A stretch of 64,000 bases of DNA, taken from NCBI RefSeq assembly GCF_027580225.2, contig NC_073360.2, positions 9,726,501 to 9,790,500 of the forward strand, written 5' to 3'. The translations under genes and the position numbers were made by a program. The notes under the pieces were generated by a model. That model saw only the letters and a program-made list of their open reading frames with translations, ran no database searches and was not told the DNA's origin. Shown here one piece after another: positions 21,431 to 34,453 of the stretch (position 1 is the first letter of the stretch; each line of letters begins with the position of its first letter). Origin of the DNA: Misgurnus anguillicaudatus (Eukaryota; Chordata; Actinopteri; Cypriniformes; Cobitidae).

Positions 21431-22584
21431 CTTTATTTAATTTTTGCTCCTTGTCCCTTTAGGGGCTCCGTAATAAAAACATTCGTGCTCAATACACAAA
21501 AAAGCTGATTTTCGTGCCATGGACACAAAAAATTTTTTGTGACTATAACACGACTTTGCGTGAGATCATTTTGAATTTGGGATGTTTCTATGCAGCATTT
21601 TATAAATAAGGCCCCAGATCTTTACAGTGTATTGGTTGAGCGAGTTCAGAAGCGCCATTTTGAGGGATTTGTTCACAAATTGGATTCATTTAATTTACAA
21701 AGCTAATATTATTAGTTAAGGAATCACCAAAAAACTGCATTTTAGGTGTTTCTTACCTGGAGCTATGATGAAACGTAGTGTTATAAAGACCTCTTTTACT
21801 GTGTGGCACATTTATGGTGCTTTTGAATCATTTTTAAGCTATAAAACTCTGTTCCCCATATGTTGTCATTGCATGAAAGGTTCTGCAAAATATCTTTATT
21901 TGTGCTCCAGTCAATAAAAACTTAATTTTTAGGTGAACTACTCTTCTAAGATCCCAGAAATGATGGTTAAACTGCTTAGAAGTGGCTCTGAGCAGGTCAC
22001 CTAAGGACTTGCTTGGGGGTTTGTTGGGGAACAGGTGGTAAAGCTCAATGCAATATGAGAACTGGCATACTGTACTTTTTCTCACAACTCTCCAGAGTTT
22101 AGCTTTGCTTTTCTTTCCGTTCTCGTCCTTTGCTCATCGGTGTGGTCCAGCGTTCACTTTAAACGGTGTGTGTTGACAGGGGAGGAGGAGGAGGAAGTGA
22201 GGGGAGTGGGAGACGCCTCCCCATTGAAGGCCTCTCATGAGCATACTTCTGTGGAATGCAGTGCGTGTGACTACACTCTCTCTCTCTCTCTCTCTGTATG
22301 TGTGTGTTTAAGATTGGTGTGGACGCCAGCCAATGGCATATATGGGCCGTACATTACTTAGGGCACCAAGCAAAACAAGCAGGCAAGAAGGTTACACGAG
22401 GACACACAGATGTGCGGCTGGTGCAGTCTGGAGTCTTTTAAAGAGAATTTCAGGATCTCTTCATCAACCTCCTGGGCTTTTTTGAGCGGATAAAAAGAGT
22501 GGTTTGTCTTTTTGGCACCTTCTAATCTATTTTATCAAAACAAAAAAATTCAAAATAATCTTCACCTCTTTGGAGGGTCTATAG
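21431..22584. other. Intergenic sequence with a short CT microsatellite
   Basis: A CT run at 22,277-22,294 is followed by GT-rich sequence. The block 22,120-22,500 is comparatively GC-rich and non-repetitive to the eye. I see no gene. Confidence 0.4.
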
Positions 22585-22860
22585 CAGGGGTCTCCAACCT
22601 TTTTATGAGCAAGGGCTACCACAATGGATAAAACAATCTGGAGGGCTACTTTTTGATATAGTCTACTAAAACTTTTTTGTTTAACTTGTTTATTTTATTT
22701 TCTTTGACTTGTTTATATGTTTTAGTATTGTTTAAAATTTTAACATACGTAAACCAAGCCAAACTAATATGAAAAAATATGTAATGAATAAATATTACAG
22801 TTGAGACTATTAATAGAATGTGCTTTGGCGGGCACCTCACAGACACGTTGGTGACCCCTG
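22585..22860. mobile_element. hAT MITE with perfect 8 bp duplication
   Basis: The element runs from caggggtctccaacc to ggtgacccctg. It is flanked exactly by gtctatag at 22,577-22,584 and 22,861-22,868. It is 276 bp long with no coding capacity. The terminal CAGGGGT and 8 bp duplication identify hAT. Confidence 0.92.
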
Positions 22861-25000
22861 GTCTATAGTTTTACAGGGAATGAAATTCTGTCATAATTTA
22901 TTCACCTTTTGTTGTTCCTGTCCTGTGTTACTTTAGCCCTTTTCACACTAAGATTACGGAAAATACACAGAAAGTGCATTTTTCCGGAGTCATTTAATTT
23001 TTGGTTCATTCACACTGCCAATGATTTTCTGGAATCTGTGCATGCAGTCCCACACATACTGTAAAGATTCTGTAAATGACTTATTTTTTCCACAGCATCT
23101 GAAGTTTGCTAATTTTCCTTGATTTTTCTCTCAAGAAACCACCTGCATGCATTTTAGTTTATGGCAAGATTATAAGGAACGTGTGATGCGCTGTTCTGTC
23201 ATGCTGGTAAACAGGGGCGTCGCCATCATTTCAAAAGTGGGGGGGGGGGACGAAATGTGTAGTGTTATACCTGTTTTTCTTTTTCAGTTAACCCTTGTGC
23301 ACTGCAAAAAATGATTTTCAAGAAAAAAAATTCTTAGTATTTTTGTCTTGTTTTCAGTAAAAATATCTAAAAATTCTTAAATTAAATGCTTTTTCTTGAT
23401 GAGCAAAACGACCCAAGAAAATAAGTCTTGTTTCTAGACCAAAAATATCAAATTTAAGTGATTTTGTGCATGAAACAAGCAAATAATCTGCCAATGGGGT
23501 AAGCAAAAAAATCTTAAATTCAAGAAAAATACAAGAAAAATGTGCTTACCTTATTGGCAGATTATTTGCTTGTTTCATGCACAAAATCACTTAAATTTGA
23601 AATTGCATACATAAGTGACAGGTATTATAAGATTTTCTTCTTCTTCCTGTTTCTTTTCTTTTCGTTCATGTATGATATGAATGAATGAGATGAAAAAGAT
23701 TTAAAAGTTTTTATTCTTCCTGTTACTTTTACTTTTTTAATACTCCAGTACAATTTTAATGTGGTACTTTTTTTTACTTTTACTCAAGTATGATACTGGC
23801 CAGATACTTTTATTTTTAATTCAGTAAAATGTACACTCTGTACTTTAACTTTCACTTGAGTAACATTTTTGAGTACTTTTACACCTTTGGTTTTAATAAT
23901 GGTTTTAACATTATCTTTATTCTTATTTAAAGGGTTTTGATAAGATAGCCTACTTGTTAAAACAAAAGACGTTATAAAAGAGTTAAGGAAAATACACAGA
24001 AAATAAGTGAACGTTTGTCCAAGCAGCTATTTTTTTTAACTTATAATGTCCATAAAAATTTGCTATTCATTCAATAAGGGCAACCGGCAGAGTTACTCAT
24101 CATTGTGCAACATACCATATGCACCTCCTCCTCAGCCTCACGTCCGGCTTCCGTCATGTTTGTTTTCACTCCGCACGTGAACAGTGAATTGGACGCGCAC
24201 AAACTACCTCATCAACTAGATTTATCGTTGTTATCGTGAGGTGACAGATTTTCATTGCGAGGATAAATTTTGGCGGTATATCGGAAACGATAAGTTTGTA
24301 TAGACTATCTTGTCTCTTTGAACATTGCTCCATTTAAACCTCAACACGCCATGAACACAACTCTTCACTAAAAAAGTGCGCCCCTTACGCCATTGTTTCT
24401 GCGTCTTGTTCACACAGAATGCTTTCCGTGAATGTTACGGCAATGTTACTAGGTCTTCTTTACAGGAGCGATCTCAGAACATTTACGTGACGTGTTTGCG
24501 TTCACACAGAAGCCTCTCTGTCAATTTTCTGGGACCGTGTGAATGAGTGTTTATATCTTCAGTGAAACACAACAGGGACATTTTATTACTTAACATACAT
24601 AACATATATTCTGCAAAATATCTTGAATGACATAATGAAGTTGATAAATAAATAATTTTTTATTTTGGGGTAAAAATGGTAAACACAATTGCTTTGAAAA
24701 GTAAAACCACACTTATGCTATGTTTACATTTCTGTGGTTTTACTTAAAAACACATTACTTTTGCTGTACGGCTACAACTGGCATACACACTACTCTGGAG
24801 TTTTCGACTGGGCTGCAGACCCTCTTTTAGTTTGAATAACTCCATAGATGTTATGCAGTATAGACGGACCTTAATCTTCAACAAGAAGCAGGATTTGACA
24901 CAAAAGGTGCAAAACAACAACTGGAAAGCAGTTTTGCCGTAATTCAAAAATTGTGAAAAGCACCATCAAAAAATATTTAAATGAAATTTATCCCAATAAC
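22861..25000. other. Composite of MITE pieces
   Basis: A repeat starting agcccttttcacactaagat (22,935) has a possible partner end near 24,545 (gaccgtgtgaatgagtg). Inside it, caggggcgtcgcc at 23,212 is a hAT-like left end similar to 43,343-43,721 but without a visible right end. A CACTGCAAAAAATG MITE at 23,300-23,610 has 57 bp arms at 23,448-23,504 and 23,544-23,600 that are nearly perfect inverses. I find no gene. Confidence 0.5.
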
Positions 25001-27225
25001 ACCATGGAAATGCATGAACACTTGGAGTCCCAAAACAATTCCTGTTGACATCTTTAAACACAAAATATTATTCCGATGTAGAAAATGCCACCGGATTTCC
25101 AAAAGATAGGGTTTGTCACATAGCCTGCAGCAGTGTGGTGTATATGATTGTAGTCTTGGAACTCAGTCTGGTGGCTGGAGACAGAGCCTTCTTGCTCCGA
25201 CCTTCCATATGGAGCGAGTTACAGTCTCTGAAAAAGCCCCAAAAATACACCAGTTCTGCCAAGACCAAATGAAACTAGCACATCCATCAACCCACTTGGA
25301 GAGAGAAGAGAATAAAAAAGAAGCAGATCTAGTGAATGGTTGTGTGAAGAGAGATGAGGCGTGTCTGACGGCCGTCCTCATTTGACTCCCTGGTGTGAAA
25401 ATCCACCGCCTGGGTAAAGTGGCACATTGGAAAATCAGAGATTAGACTGATTTGTCAATAATAAGAAACAGGGATCCCAGTAGTTACTCTATGTTGTCAT
25501 TTCTGGTGCTAAAAAAGCACCAAAAGTTTCATTAAAGCATTAAAGTTTCATTTCAATATTTGACATTGCCTTACTCAGCCAATATTAAAGATAGCAAGGT
25601 TATAGTTTTACAGAATATTTTTATTACATTATATAGGATGATTTTATGTAGAAAACCATAAATCTTTAAAACCTTTTGCAATGCAAGGCTCAGTTTAGCT
25701 AACTAAAATTTTTCAACCGGCTGGGACATCAGCACTAAAACAGCACTATGATTTATCATACAGCTCTAGGGTTAGGTTTCCTACGTTAACCTGTCGTTTG
25801 TTGAAATGTTTCCACTGTGCTTTAAAACCGTTCCAACGTATTCTTTTCTGTATCACATTTACATTAAACTACCAACTGAGAAAAAATGGTCTGTCTTTGT
25901 TTTTCACACAAAGCTCTTTTGTCATTGTTTTGGATCTTGATAACATAACTCAGCACCCTCTTTTGTTTTGAAAAACTCAAACATTCTTTCAAATTTCCGA
26001 TTGTGTTGCATAAAAATGGTTTGGAAAGACCTGAGCATCAGTAAATGATGACAGAAGGGTCATTTCCAGGTGAACTATTTCTTTAAAGGTAACGAGAAAC
26101 CAGATTTGCGGGAAACTCTTTCAACTTGCCTTCCACTTTATCATGCACTTTGTGAGAGCTGTTTGGCTGTTTGCGGTTTGACAAAGAGCTGTGCAGAATG
26201 AACAAAAAGCAAGCCATTATTTTAGTACTGCACAACTGACTTACTGTGTGGTCCATGCTCCCTGTCATTTCATCAGTCGTAAGTCACGTCGTAAAGTAAC
26301 AAATATCCAAACGAAAATTATTTTAGAAACAACTCCAACTGTCAAGCGATGAAAGCGCTGCGCTCTGATCTTCACACTCAAACAGAACTATTAGTCATTC
26401 ACAGACTTTTATTAGGCATAGTAAACATGGTAAAGTCACCATGAATTATTACACTTTTAACCACAGGTTTCAAGGAAAAAATATGAATATGTATTATGGC
26501 TAACATGAACGAACAATGAACAATACTTCTACAGCATTTATTTATCTTAGTTCATGTTCATTTCAGCATTTACTAATACATTTTTTAAAAATCAAATATG
26601 GCCTCCATATTGGCACTCTTTAGAGAAGAGTCAAAGAGAACAACAACATGCAATTGGCCACCTTAAATACCTTTTCTCATGATTGGATGCAAGTTTAAGG
26701 CTTAATGAGCTCACCAAACCAATTGCGTGTGCCAATCTGTGCTAAGTAGTTACAAGTTTTCAAATCAACAAAATGATGCCCAAATTTATGCACCTGTCTA
26801 ATTTCGTTTTGATGCATATTGCATATTTCTGTTAATCCATAACCTCATTTCACTACTGAAATATTACTGTCTCCTTCGGTTATTTGATAGATCAAAATGA
26901 AATTGCTGATCCAAACATCCAAATATTTATAAATGAAAATCATGGAAATTTTCAGGGGTGCACAAACTTTTGAATACAATACGACTGTATGTTTATTGTT
27001 TAAGTGGTTTGCCCATGATAACAAACCAGTCAACAACTTCTAGTGTTATTTAGCATCATTCAGTAAGTGTTTAAATACAGTACATTGAAAGTGTGGAACT
27101 GTTAAATATATGTTTTACTAGTAAAGTATCTTTAGTAAATGTACTAAATCTAGACAATAATGTCAATAATGAGTAATAATCAAACAGGAAAAAAAAAGTT
27201 TTTTCAACAACTTAACCTTTTTTAT
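25001..27225. other. Intergenic sequence
   Basis: Positions 26,499-26,582 are a fragment of a widespread fish repeat (acatgaacgaacaatgaaca, tacttctacagcatttat). Positions 26,040-26,095 resemble the right half of the TTAA MITE at 32,650. The block 25,260-25,440 is non-repetitive to the eye. I see no gene. Confidence 0.4.
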
Positions 27226-28310
27226 CAGTAAACTATAGTTTTGATGCCTTTCAATCTGGTTTCCGTTCACACCATAGCAAAAAAACGGCTCTGGTTAAAG
27301 TCTTTAATGACATCCATTTAAATACAGACATTGGCAAAACTTCAGTCTTGGTGTTACTTGATCTCAGCACTGCGTTTAATACGGTCGAACCATGACATAT
27401 TATTAGACCGATTGGAAAACTGGGTTGGCCTTTCTGGCTTAGTTCTAAACTGGTTTGAATCCTATTTAAAGAATAGACACTACTTTGTGTCTATAGACAA
27501 TTATGTATCCGAGCATATAAATATGACATGTGGAGTTCCCCAAGGCTCGGTTTTGGGACCCATTTTGTTCACGATTTACGTTTCATTGGCTCAGAAAATA
27601 GATAACAACAGAATCAGCCACCACAGTTATGACACACAGCTCTATATAACTTTAACGCCTGGAGATAAAAGTCCAATACAAAAACTGATTGAGTGCATTG
27701 GACAAATCAATGATTGGATGTTCTTAAACTAAATAAAGAAAAAACTGAGGTAGTTGTTTTTGGGAAGAGAGAGGAACGACTGAAAGTTAGTGCTCAACTT
27801 TAAATGGCAATGTTAAAAACAACAAACAAAGCCAGAAATGTTGGGGTGGTTATGGATTCAGATCTGAATTTCAATAGCCACATTAACACAGTAACAAAAT
27901 CAGCATATTACCACGGATTAGAGGACTTATGTCTCAGCAGGATTTGGAAAAACGTATCCATGCTTTTATTTTCAGTAGACTCGACTATTGTAAGAGTGTT
28001 CTTATACAGTAAGTCTACCTAAAAAATCAATTAAACAGCTACAGTTGATTCAGAACGCTGCTGCCCGTGTCCTCAATAAGACCAAGAAAATGAATCATAT
28101 CACTCCAATTCTGAAGTCTTTACACTGGCTTCCTGTGACTCAGAGAGTTGACTTCAAAGTACTTCTTTTCATTTATAAATCCCAAAATTGCTTAGGTCCA
28201 AAATACATGTTCAAATTTTAAATTTTGTTGTGTTTTAAAATGTTTTGTGTAAAGCACTTTGAGTTCCCTTGTGCGGAAAATGTGCTTTATAAATAAATTG
28301 ACTTGCCTAT
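27226..28310 (+). pseudogene. L2-like LINE, 3' portion of the reverse transcriptase ORF
   Basis: Conceptual translation shows reverse transcriptase motifs in order: SGFRSHHSKKTALVKV, VLLDLSTAFNTV (catalytic Asp of the usual AFDT replaced by Asn), LVLNWFESYLKNR, and GVPQGSVLGPILF. The active-site YADD is lost, since the text reads HHSYDTQLYI, two residues short. A C-terminal phrase NAAARVLNKTKKMNHITPIL follows in another frame. The 3' end, caaagcactttgagttcc-like and ending tttataaataaattgac, is characteristic of L2 tails. Frameshifts and stops make it dead. Confidence 0.85.
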
Positions 28311-28934
28311 CATCTGGATTTTGGTAAGTTTAATAAGAAATGTTTGAGTTAACTGTGTAATCTTCAATAAGTTTTTCAAAGACTTGCAGACTTGGCAAAT
28401 CAGTTGAGATATTTTTCTCTGGAGAAATATCTGAGACACAGACAACTTTCCATTTGCTTTCTATTTAATCTAACTGATGTCTTGGATACATCATAACTGA
28501 TATATTAAATAGATATCATCTTGTTATGTTATGTTTATTATGATTAACCACTCTATGGAAAATTGAAGTAATTTAAAGGAAAATTATGCCTTCTTCAGTT
28601 GCAATTAAAATATATATATATATAATTCACATGTAAGGAATACATATACATTGGCAGTCTTTTGGCATTCAGTTGTTTCCACATGGGTATAACTACAGGA
28701 GAGAATCGATTCTCAGCACCAATTATGAGGTTAATACATAATTATTAGTGGTGTTTGCTACAGCAAGCATCACTATTGCTATTGCTCATACTTGAGGTTA
28801 GAGGTTTGAGAAATGATGTTGAAACTCTTCCCCTGCTGTTTATGCTGCTGTCATGCTTTTACTTTTCTATGTAATCAGACTTACAATTTTCACCAATAAA
28901 ACACTATAAATTGGTCGATATAATCCAAAATACA
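28311..28934. other. Spacer between two LINE fragments
   Basis: AT-rich sequence with a short TA run at 28,613-28,623. No feature recognised. Confidence 0.4.
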
Positions 28935-29560
28935 TAAACTGAAAAGGGACTCAAGCTAGAAACCAGAATGTCACAAAGACCTTTTGAGTTTTTTGGCCAA
29001 AACCTTTTTGGCTCATCAACCATATCCTCATCCAATACAGCCAGGAACCTCAGAGTGATTATTGACGACCAGCTGAGTTTCACGGACCACATTGCTAACT
29101 CTGCACAACATCAGGAAAATCAGACCTTTCCTGTCGGAGCAAGTCCTCATTCGGGCCCAAGAGTTAAGCAGACTAGTCTATTGTTATGCTCTGTTGGGTG
29201 GTCTTCCAGCTTCCAACATCAGACCTCTACAGATGATCCAGAATTGGTAGCCAGAGTTAAAAGAGCACGTGTCACACTCCTCCTTATTAGTTTACATTGG
29301 TTTCCCATTGCTGCCCACATCAAATTTAAACTCTACTGTTAGCCTACAGGACAATTAGTAGCTCTACACTATACCTACACTTATTAAATTGGTCATAGAT
29401 GCCCCCCAGATGTTTGTGTTCTGCAAACGAATGGTGCCTTGGGGTGCCATTCTATCTTGGGGAGCACAAAATCTATCTTACACACCTTTTTCTGGACCAC
29501 TCTCCGCTGGTGGAATGATCTGCCTATCGCCATATCATCAATTTAGCATAGTTTGATACA
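28935..29560 (+). pseudogene. LINE C-terminal fragment (L2-like group)
   Basis: Translation gives TARNLRVIIDDQLSFTDHI, then RARVTLLLISLHWFPIAAHIKFK, then WWNDLPIA in shifted frames. These are the usual downstream phrases of fish LINE ORF2 proteins in the right order. Several frameshifts break it, and the catalytic part is absent. Confidence 0.75.
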
Positions 29561-29670
29561 TGTCTTATACTGTATAAGGCAAAACCTTTCTGCTTTATAT
29601 TCAACTACTAAAAGATAAATGCAAAAAGTAATGTAAAAGAACAATTATGTTACAGTATACTTCTAATATA

Positions 29671-30729
29671 CACTCAACTAAAGGATTATTAGGAACACCT
29701 GTTCAATTTCTCATTAATGCAATTATCTAATCAACCAATCACATGGCAGTTGCTTCAATGCATTTAGGGGTGTGGTCCTGATCAAGACAATCTCCTGAAC
29801 TCCAAACTGAATGTCAGAATGGGGAAGAAAGGTGACTTAAGCAATTTTGAGCGTGGCATGGTTGTTGGTGCCAGACTGGCAGGTCTGAGTATTTCACAAT
29901 CTGCTCAGTTACTGGGATTTTCACGCACAACCATTTCTAGGGTTTACAAAGAATGGTGTGAAAAGGAAAAAACATTCAGTATGGGGCAGTCCTGTGGGTG
30001 AAAATGTCTTGTTGATGCTAGAGGTCAGAAGAGAATGGGCCGACTGAATTAAGCTGATAGAAGAACAACTTTGACTGAAATAACCATTCGTTACAACAGA
30101 GGTATGCAGCAAAGCATTTGTGAAGCCACAACACGCACAACCTTGAGACGGATGGGCTACAGCAGCCGAAGACCCCACCGGGTACCACTGATCTCCACTA
30201 CAAATAGGAAAAATAGGCTACAATTTGCACGAGCTCACCAAAATTGGACAGTTGAAGACTGGAAAAATGTTGCCTGGTCTGATGAATCTCGATTTCTGTT
30301 GAGACATTCAGATGGTAGAGTCAGAATTTGGCATAAACAGAATGAGAACATGGATCCATCATGCCCCTTAGTGCCAATTGGGCATCATTTAAATGCCTAC
30401 CTGAGCATTGTTTCTGACCATGTCCATCCTTTTATGACCACCATGTACTCATCCTCTGATGGCTACTTCCAGCAGGATAATGACCATGTCACAAAGCTCG
30501 CATAATTTCAAATTGGTTTCTTGAACATGACAATGAGTTCACTGTACTAAAATGGTCCCCACAGTCACCAGATCTCAACGCAATAGAGCATCTATTGGGC
30601 CAACATTTCTAAAGAATGCTTTCAGCACCTTGTTGAATCAATGCCACGTAGAATTAAGGCAGTTCTGAAGGCGAAAGGGGGTCAAACACAGTATTTGTAT
30701 GGTGTTCCTAATAATCCTTTAGGTGAGCG
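29671..30729 (+). mobile_element. Tc1-like transposon with intact ends
   Basis: The 29 bp termini begin cactcaactaaaggattatt (left) and, inverted from the right, cgctcacctaaaggattatt, with two mismatches. Each is flanked by TA (29,669-29,670 and 30,730-30,731), the usual Tc1/mariner target duplication. It contains a broken transposase. Its length of about 1.06 kb is a few hundred bases short of a full copy because of internal deletions. Confidence 0.9.
29819..30690 (+). pseudogene. Tc1-like transposase, broken
   Basis: It starts MGKKGDLSNFERGMVVGARL with the helix-turn-helix phrase SISQSAQLLGFSRTTISRVY. An in-frame TGA occurs at 29,999-30,001 and another stop follows near 30,050. The second part, from TLTEITIRYNRGMQQSI, holds the first catalytic Asp in WSDESRF and the second in FQQDND. 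A segment between PSCP and PLVPIGHHL is missing relative to the family. After 30,505 the frame is lost, and the third catalytic region is cut by a further deletion near 30,595. It is inactive. Confidence 0.88.
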
Positions 30730-30770
30730 TATGTAGGGTATAATAAATGTGTCATTGGTTTATTTTATAT

Positions 30771-30900
30771 GCTCCTCTAGCTCAACTGGTAGAGCATTGT
30801 TATAAAAATGTAAAAGTCATAGGTTTGATTTCCAGGGAACATGCATACTGATAAAGGAATCCACTTAATATCTTTCAAAAAATGTAAATGTAATGTAATG
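30771..30900 (+). repeat. tRNA-derived SINE
   Basis: An A-box-like tagctcaactgg (30,778-30,789) and B-box-like ggtttgatttcc (30,822-30,833) occur with tRNA-like spacing, followed by agggaacatgcatactgata, a typical body of cyprinid SINEs. The acceptor stem does not pair, so it is not a tRNA gene. Confidence 0.75.
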
Positions 30901-31988
30901 CTGTGGGAACTGATCCAGTCTACAGTCTATGTGTTGGTCATGGTGTCGCACTAATAATCACTTCTCTAATGGGAAGTAAACAGAAGCCTTCCTGAGTCTC
31001 ATGGCTGGTCATAACATGGTATTTTTGCAGTGCCACAACACCAACATAATGAATTTCCTCTTTTAAGAGTGTGTGGTTAGGAGACTACTGTCAAATTTCC
31101 AGTCATGCTACAAGAACAAAATTACTGACAGCAAAGATGGTTTTTAACGCACTACTTTAAAACAAGGTAAAGAGATGATGAAAATAGAGAAGCTGTGCGT
31201 GAGGAATCACACTATTGCTTTACATGCGGCAACGTTTCACCACTTTAAAATGACGCAGCATTTCGGCATTATTGAAGAAAGAGCATTTCCACAGAAGTTC
31301 ACGGAGTTTACACTGAGGAAGTGAAAGATCTTCAGCCACATGCTTGTAACCAGAAAAAAACATCACTTCACCAAACACTCTAAAGCTGGCTAATATGTAT
31401 TTACTTTGAGAATATGCCATCTCATGGGAACAATATGGTTTCAGAAAATATTAGTTTAAAAAATATTCAAACTTGTAATGTTGGTGTTGTGATTGGAGCT
31501 TGTTGACTTGTTGACAATGACCAATCGCCGTCTCCCCTCGTCTTTAGGAAACCAAAACATTTTAATTTTTTTCTGACAAGGTATTGGTTTCAGAGGTCAG
31601 TTTAACCTCTAGCCCGACTGATAAACAAGCAGAGACTGGAAGTTAACTTCGAGCCAGACGCATAACCGTCACAATGTGTGTGCGTCCAATGAAACCGTAT
31701 AAGAGAAAAGATGGCAGAGCTCCTGGATAGACGGAAAGATGGAAGGGAGATTGGACCTTGCTATGTTTTAATTAAGTAACAAAATTCATTTACGCACCAT
31801 TTTAAACACAAATTTTTTGTATACATGCACGAAACAAATAAATATTCACAAATACATTCATTCTTCAGGTGTTAAAACAGTAAATGACCCTTCGCTAAGC
31901 CACGCCCGAAAACTAGGCGCAAGGAGGTCTGTCAAGCTTTCAAAGAGGAAAACATGCCGAAGCGTTGTTTGTATGAATTGTGTAAATC
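30901..31988. other. Intergenic sequence
   Basis: Short frames on both strands with no recognisable domain, and no repeat that I can name. Confidence 0.35.
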
Positions 31989-32168
31989 CACTGTAAAAAA
32001 AATCTGTAGAAATTAGCTGCCAGTAACTTACCGTAGATTTTACATTTATGTTATTTACTGGCAACATTTTGTTCAAAGTTAAATGAACATGACACATTTT
32101 TAGACTTTATCTTCTACAGTAAGTTACTGGCAACCAGCTGCAAAATTACAGCAAATTTTTTAGAGTGC
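31989..32168. mobile_element. CACTGTAAAAAA-type MITE, copy 2
   Basis: It begins cactgtaaaaaaaatctgta and shares tacttaccgtagatttt-like and ttactggcaacattttgttc with 20,691-20,830. The right end gctgcaaaattacagc…attttttagagtg is the approximate inverse of the left. Confidence 0.7.
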
Positions 32169-32645
32169 AGTATCTTAAAAGTTTGGACGGTGTGGTGGAA
32201 TTTTGTCCCTTCCCGAAACTGAAGAAATGCAGGACGTGGATCAAGCATTCATTCGTGGATCAGGATTAACAAAAACACCTACGTCTGCTTAATGTTAGCT
32301 GGCAAACATACTATAAAAGACTTGCCAGGCACGAAAGCTTGTCAGGCGTAGTAAAGGTAACTAAGGAAGTAATTAGCAAAGGGTCAATTGTTAAATTTTA
32401 ATATATCGGCAAGCTGCAAACAGTTAGGAGGTAAAGGGGAAATGTTTTCTTCATGAGTGACATTGACCAATCAGCTTCTCCTGATTTATAAATAAGCCAG
32501 GAGAAACCCATGGATGGTGCCGTGCCAGTCTTGTGACTCTATTTTTGAGCAAAACACATTGGCATACTCACGCCACCCATATCGCTGAGTCTCTTGAGGT
32601 GGCGTGACTCATCTACATCTGTCTGCCACAGTTTTTGCTGTCACT
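32169..32645. other. Intergenic sequence
   Basis: No gene or named repeat seen. Confidence 0.35.
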
Positions 32646-32649
32646 TTAA

Positions 32650-32840
32650 AGGGATGGTTCACCCAAAAATAAAATTCTGTCATCCACCCACTCTCATGTT
32701 TGTAAACAAACTGTTTGTAAACAAAGTGTTTACAAACATTCCTCAAAATATCTTTTTTCGGGTTCATCAAAACAAAGACATTTCTACAGGTTTGTGACAA
32801 CATGAGAGTGAGTAAATAATGACAGTATTTTCATATCCCT
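32650..32840. mobile_element. TTAA MITE of a common fish family
   Basis: TTAA flanks it at 32,646-32,649 and 32,841-32,844. The left end agggatggttcacccaaaaa is partly inverted at the right (…tgacagtattttcatatccct). The centre has the palindromic run gtttgtaaacaaactgtttg. Confidence 0.85.
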
Positions 32841-32844
32841 TTAA

Positions 32845-33720
32845 TGCACTTTTGGATTTTATTGATATTCTAATAAAATTTGGTTTGGGATATCAAGTCA
32901 AACTGTCTGTGAAAGCCTTTTCAATGGATGATAAATAATAATCATATCAGTTATCAGCCACCTTGCTGTTTAGATCTTGTCATCAACCACTGAAAACCAT
33001 TTGGTTGACCACTAGTATGTTGTAAAGCTACTGAAGATTAAGTTGAAAATGTAATGAAAGTTCTGCTAAAACTTTCCCCAGAGCTATCAGGGTATACACA
33101 GGGGCATACGTCCTGTATGTGATGTCACTCCATGTTTTATGATGGTCTGGTCAAATGACAACAAAAGGGCTTAACGGTGCTGGGTACAACAAAATGATGT
33201 ACATACCTGTGTGATGATTTTATATCATCCATGAACAATTTCAGCATTTTCCTGATTTTTTTTTCTACAATATGGTCTCAGTGTCAGTCAGGTAAACATG
33301 CACATATTTTCAAATCATTGTAAATGTTATTTTGAATACATGTTGTTAGTAATCTGGACGCAGTTGTAACGCCCAAAAAGAAAAAAAAGAAAGCATGGTA
33401 GTTTTAAAATTTAGTTTAGAATGAGGAAGATACATTGAGTTATTTAAATGTGTTATTATTAGAATCCTGCAATAAGTAATACTGTAATTCCAAACTATAT
33501 ATATGAATCTTGTCCAGGAATTGAGTACATTGAGGAATTCAAATGTATTTCCTAAAAGAATGATGTAATAATATAATCTAATTCTATTTTATACCTCTAC
33601 ACCTACGCCTTAACCATTCCCCTTGCCCCTTGAAACAGAGGAAAGGGAAAAGGGGAAGAGTTAAAAATATCCGCCTAAGAAATGGGACAGCACTACTGCA
33701 CCGTCATACGACATCCTACG
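32845..33720. other. Intergenic sequence with the left part of a host repeat
   Basis: Positions 33,590-33,720 (accattccccttgccccttg) and 34,560-34,660 (tagccaggggaaagtgcagg, aatggaattgggcc) look like two halves of one repeat split by the palindrome. Confidence 0.4.
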
Positions 33721-33724
33721 TTAA

Positions 33725-34449
33725 AGGAATAGTCTACTCATTTTCAATATTAAAATATGTTATTACCTTAACTAAGAATTTTTGATACATCCCTCTATCA
33801 TCTGTGTGCGTGCACGTAAGCGCTGGAGCGCGCTGCGACGCTTCAATAGCATTTAGCTTAGCCCCATTCATTCAATGGTACCATTTAGAGATAAAGTTAG
33901 AAGTGACCAAACACATCAACGTTTTTCCTATTTAAGACGAGAAGTTATACGAGCAAGTTTGGTGGTACAAAATAAAACGTAGCGCTTTTCTAAGCGGATT
34001 TAAAAGAGGAACTATATTTTATGGCGTAATAGCACTTTTGGGAGTACTTCGACTCGGCGCAGGAACACCCTCCCTCTCCCATTATGAGAGGGAGAAGGGG
34101 ACCGGACTTTTCAGGCGAGTCGAAGTACTCCCAAAAGTGCTATTACGCCATAAAATATAGTTCCTCTTTTAAATCCGCTTAGAAAAGCGCTACGTTTTAT
34201 TTTGTACCACCAAACTTGCTCGTATAAGTACTTGTCTTAAATAGGAAAAAAACGTTGGTGTGTTTGGTCACTTCTGACTTTGTCTCTGGATGGTGGCATT
34301 GAATGAATGGGGCTAAGCTAAATGCTATCAAAGTGTCGCAGCGCGCTCCAGCGCTTACGTGCACGCACACAGATGATAGAGGGATGTATCAACAATTCTT
34401 AGTTAAGGTAATAACATATTTTAATATTGAAAATGAGTAGACTATTCCT
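33725..34449. mobile_element. 725 bp fold-back element with arms of about 330 bp
   Basis: TTAA duplications lie at 33,721-33,724 and 34,450-34,453. The left arm 33,725-34,055 and right arm 34,116-34,449 are near-perfect inverses over their whole length. They begin aggaatagtctactcatttt and include the inner phrase ggagtacttcgactc. The 60 bp loop contains its own hairpin (ccctctcccattatgagagg). No ORF is present. Arm similarity looks above 95%, implying recent origin or sequence homogenisation. Confidence 0.93.
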
Positions 34450-34453
34450 TTAA

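Noticed and set aside
23212..23260. Complete hAT element starting caggggcgtcgcc
   Set aside because: No matching right end or 8 bp duplication of the preceding bases is visible within the next several kilobases.
30771..30850. tRNA gene with A and B boxes
   Set aside because: The acceptor and anticodon stems do not form and the sequence continues into a SINE body.
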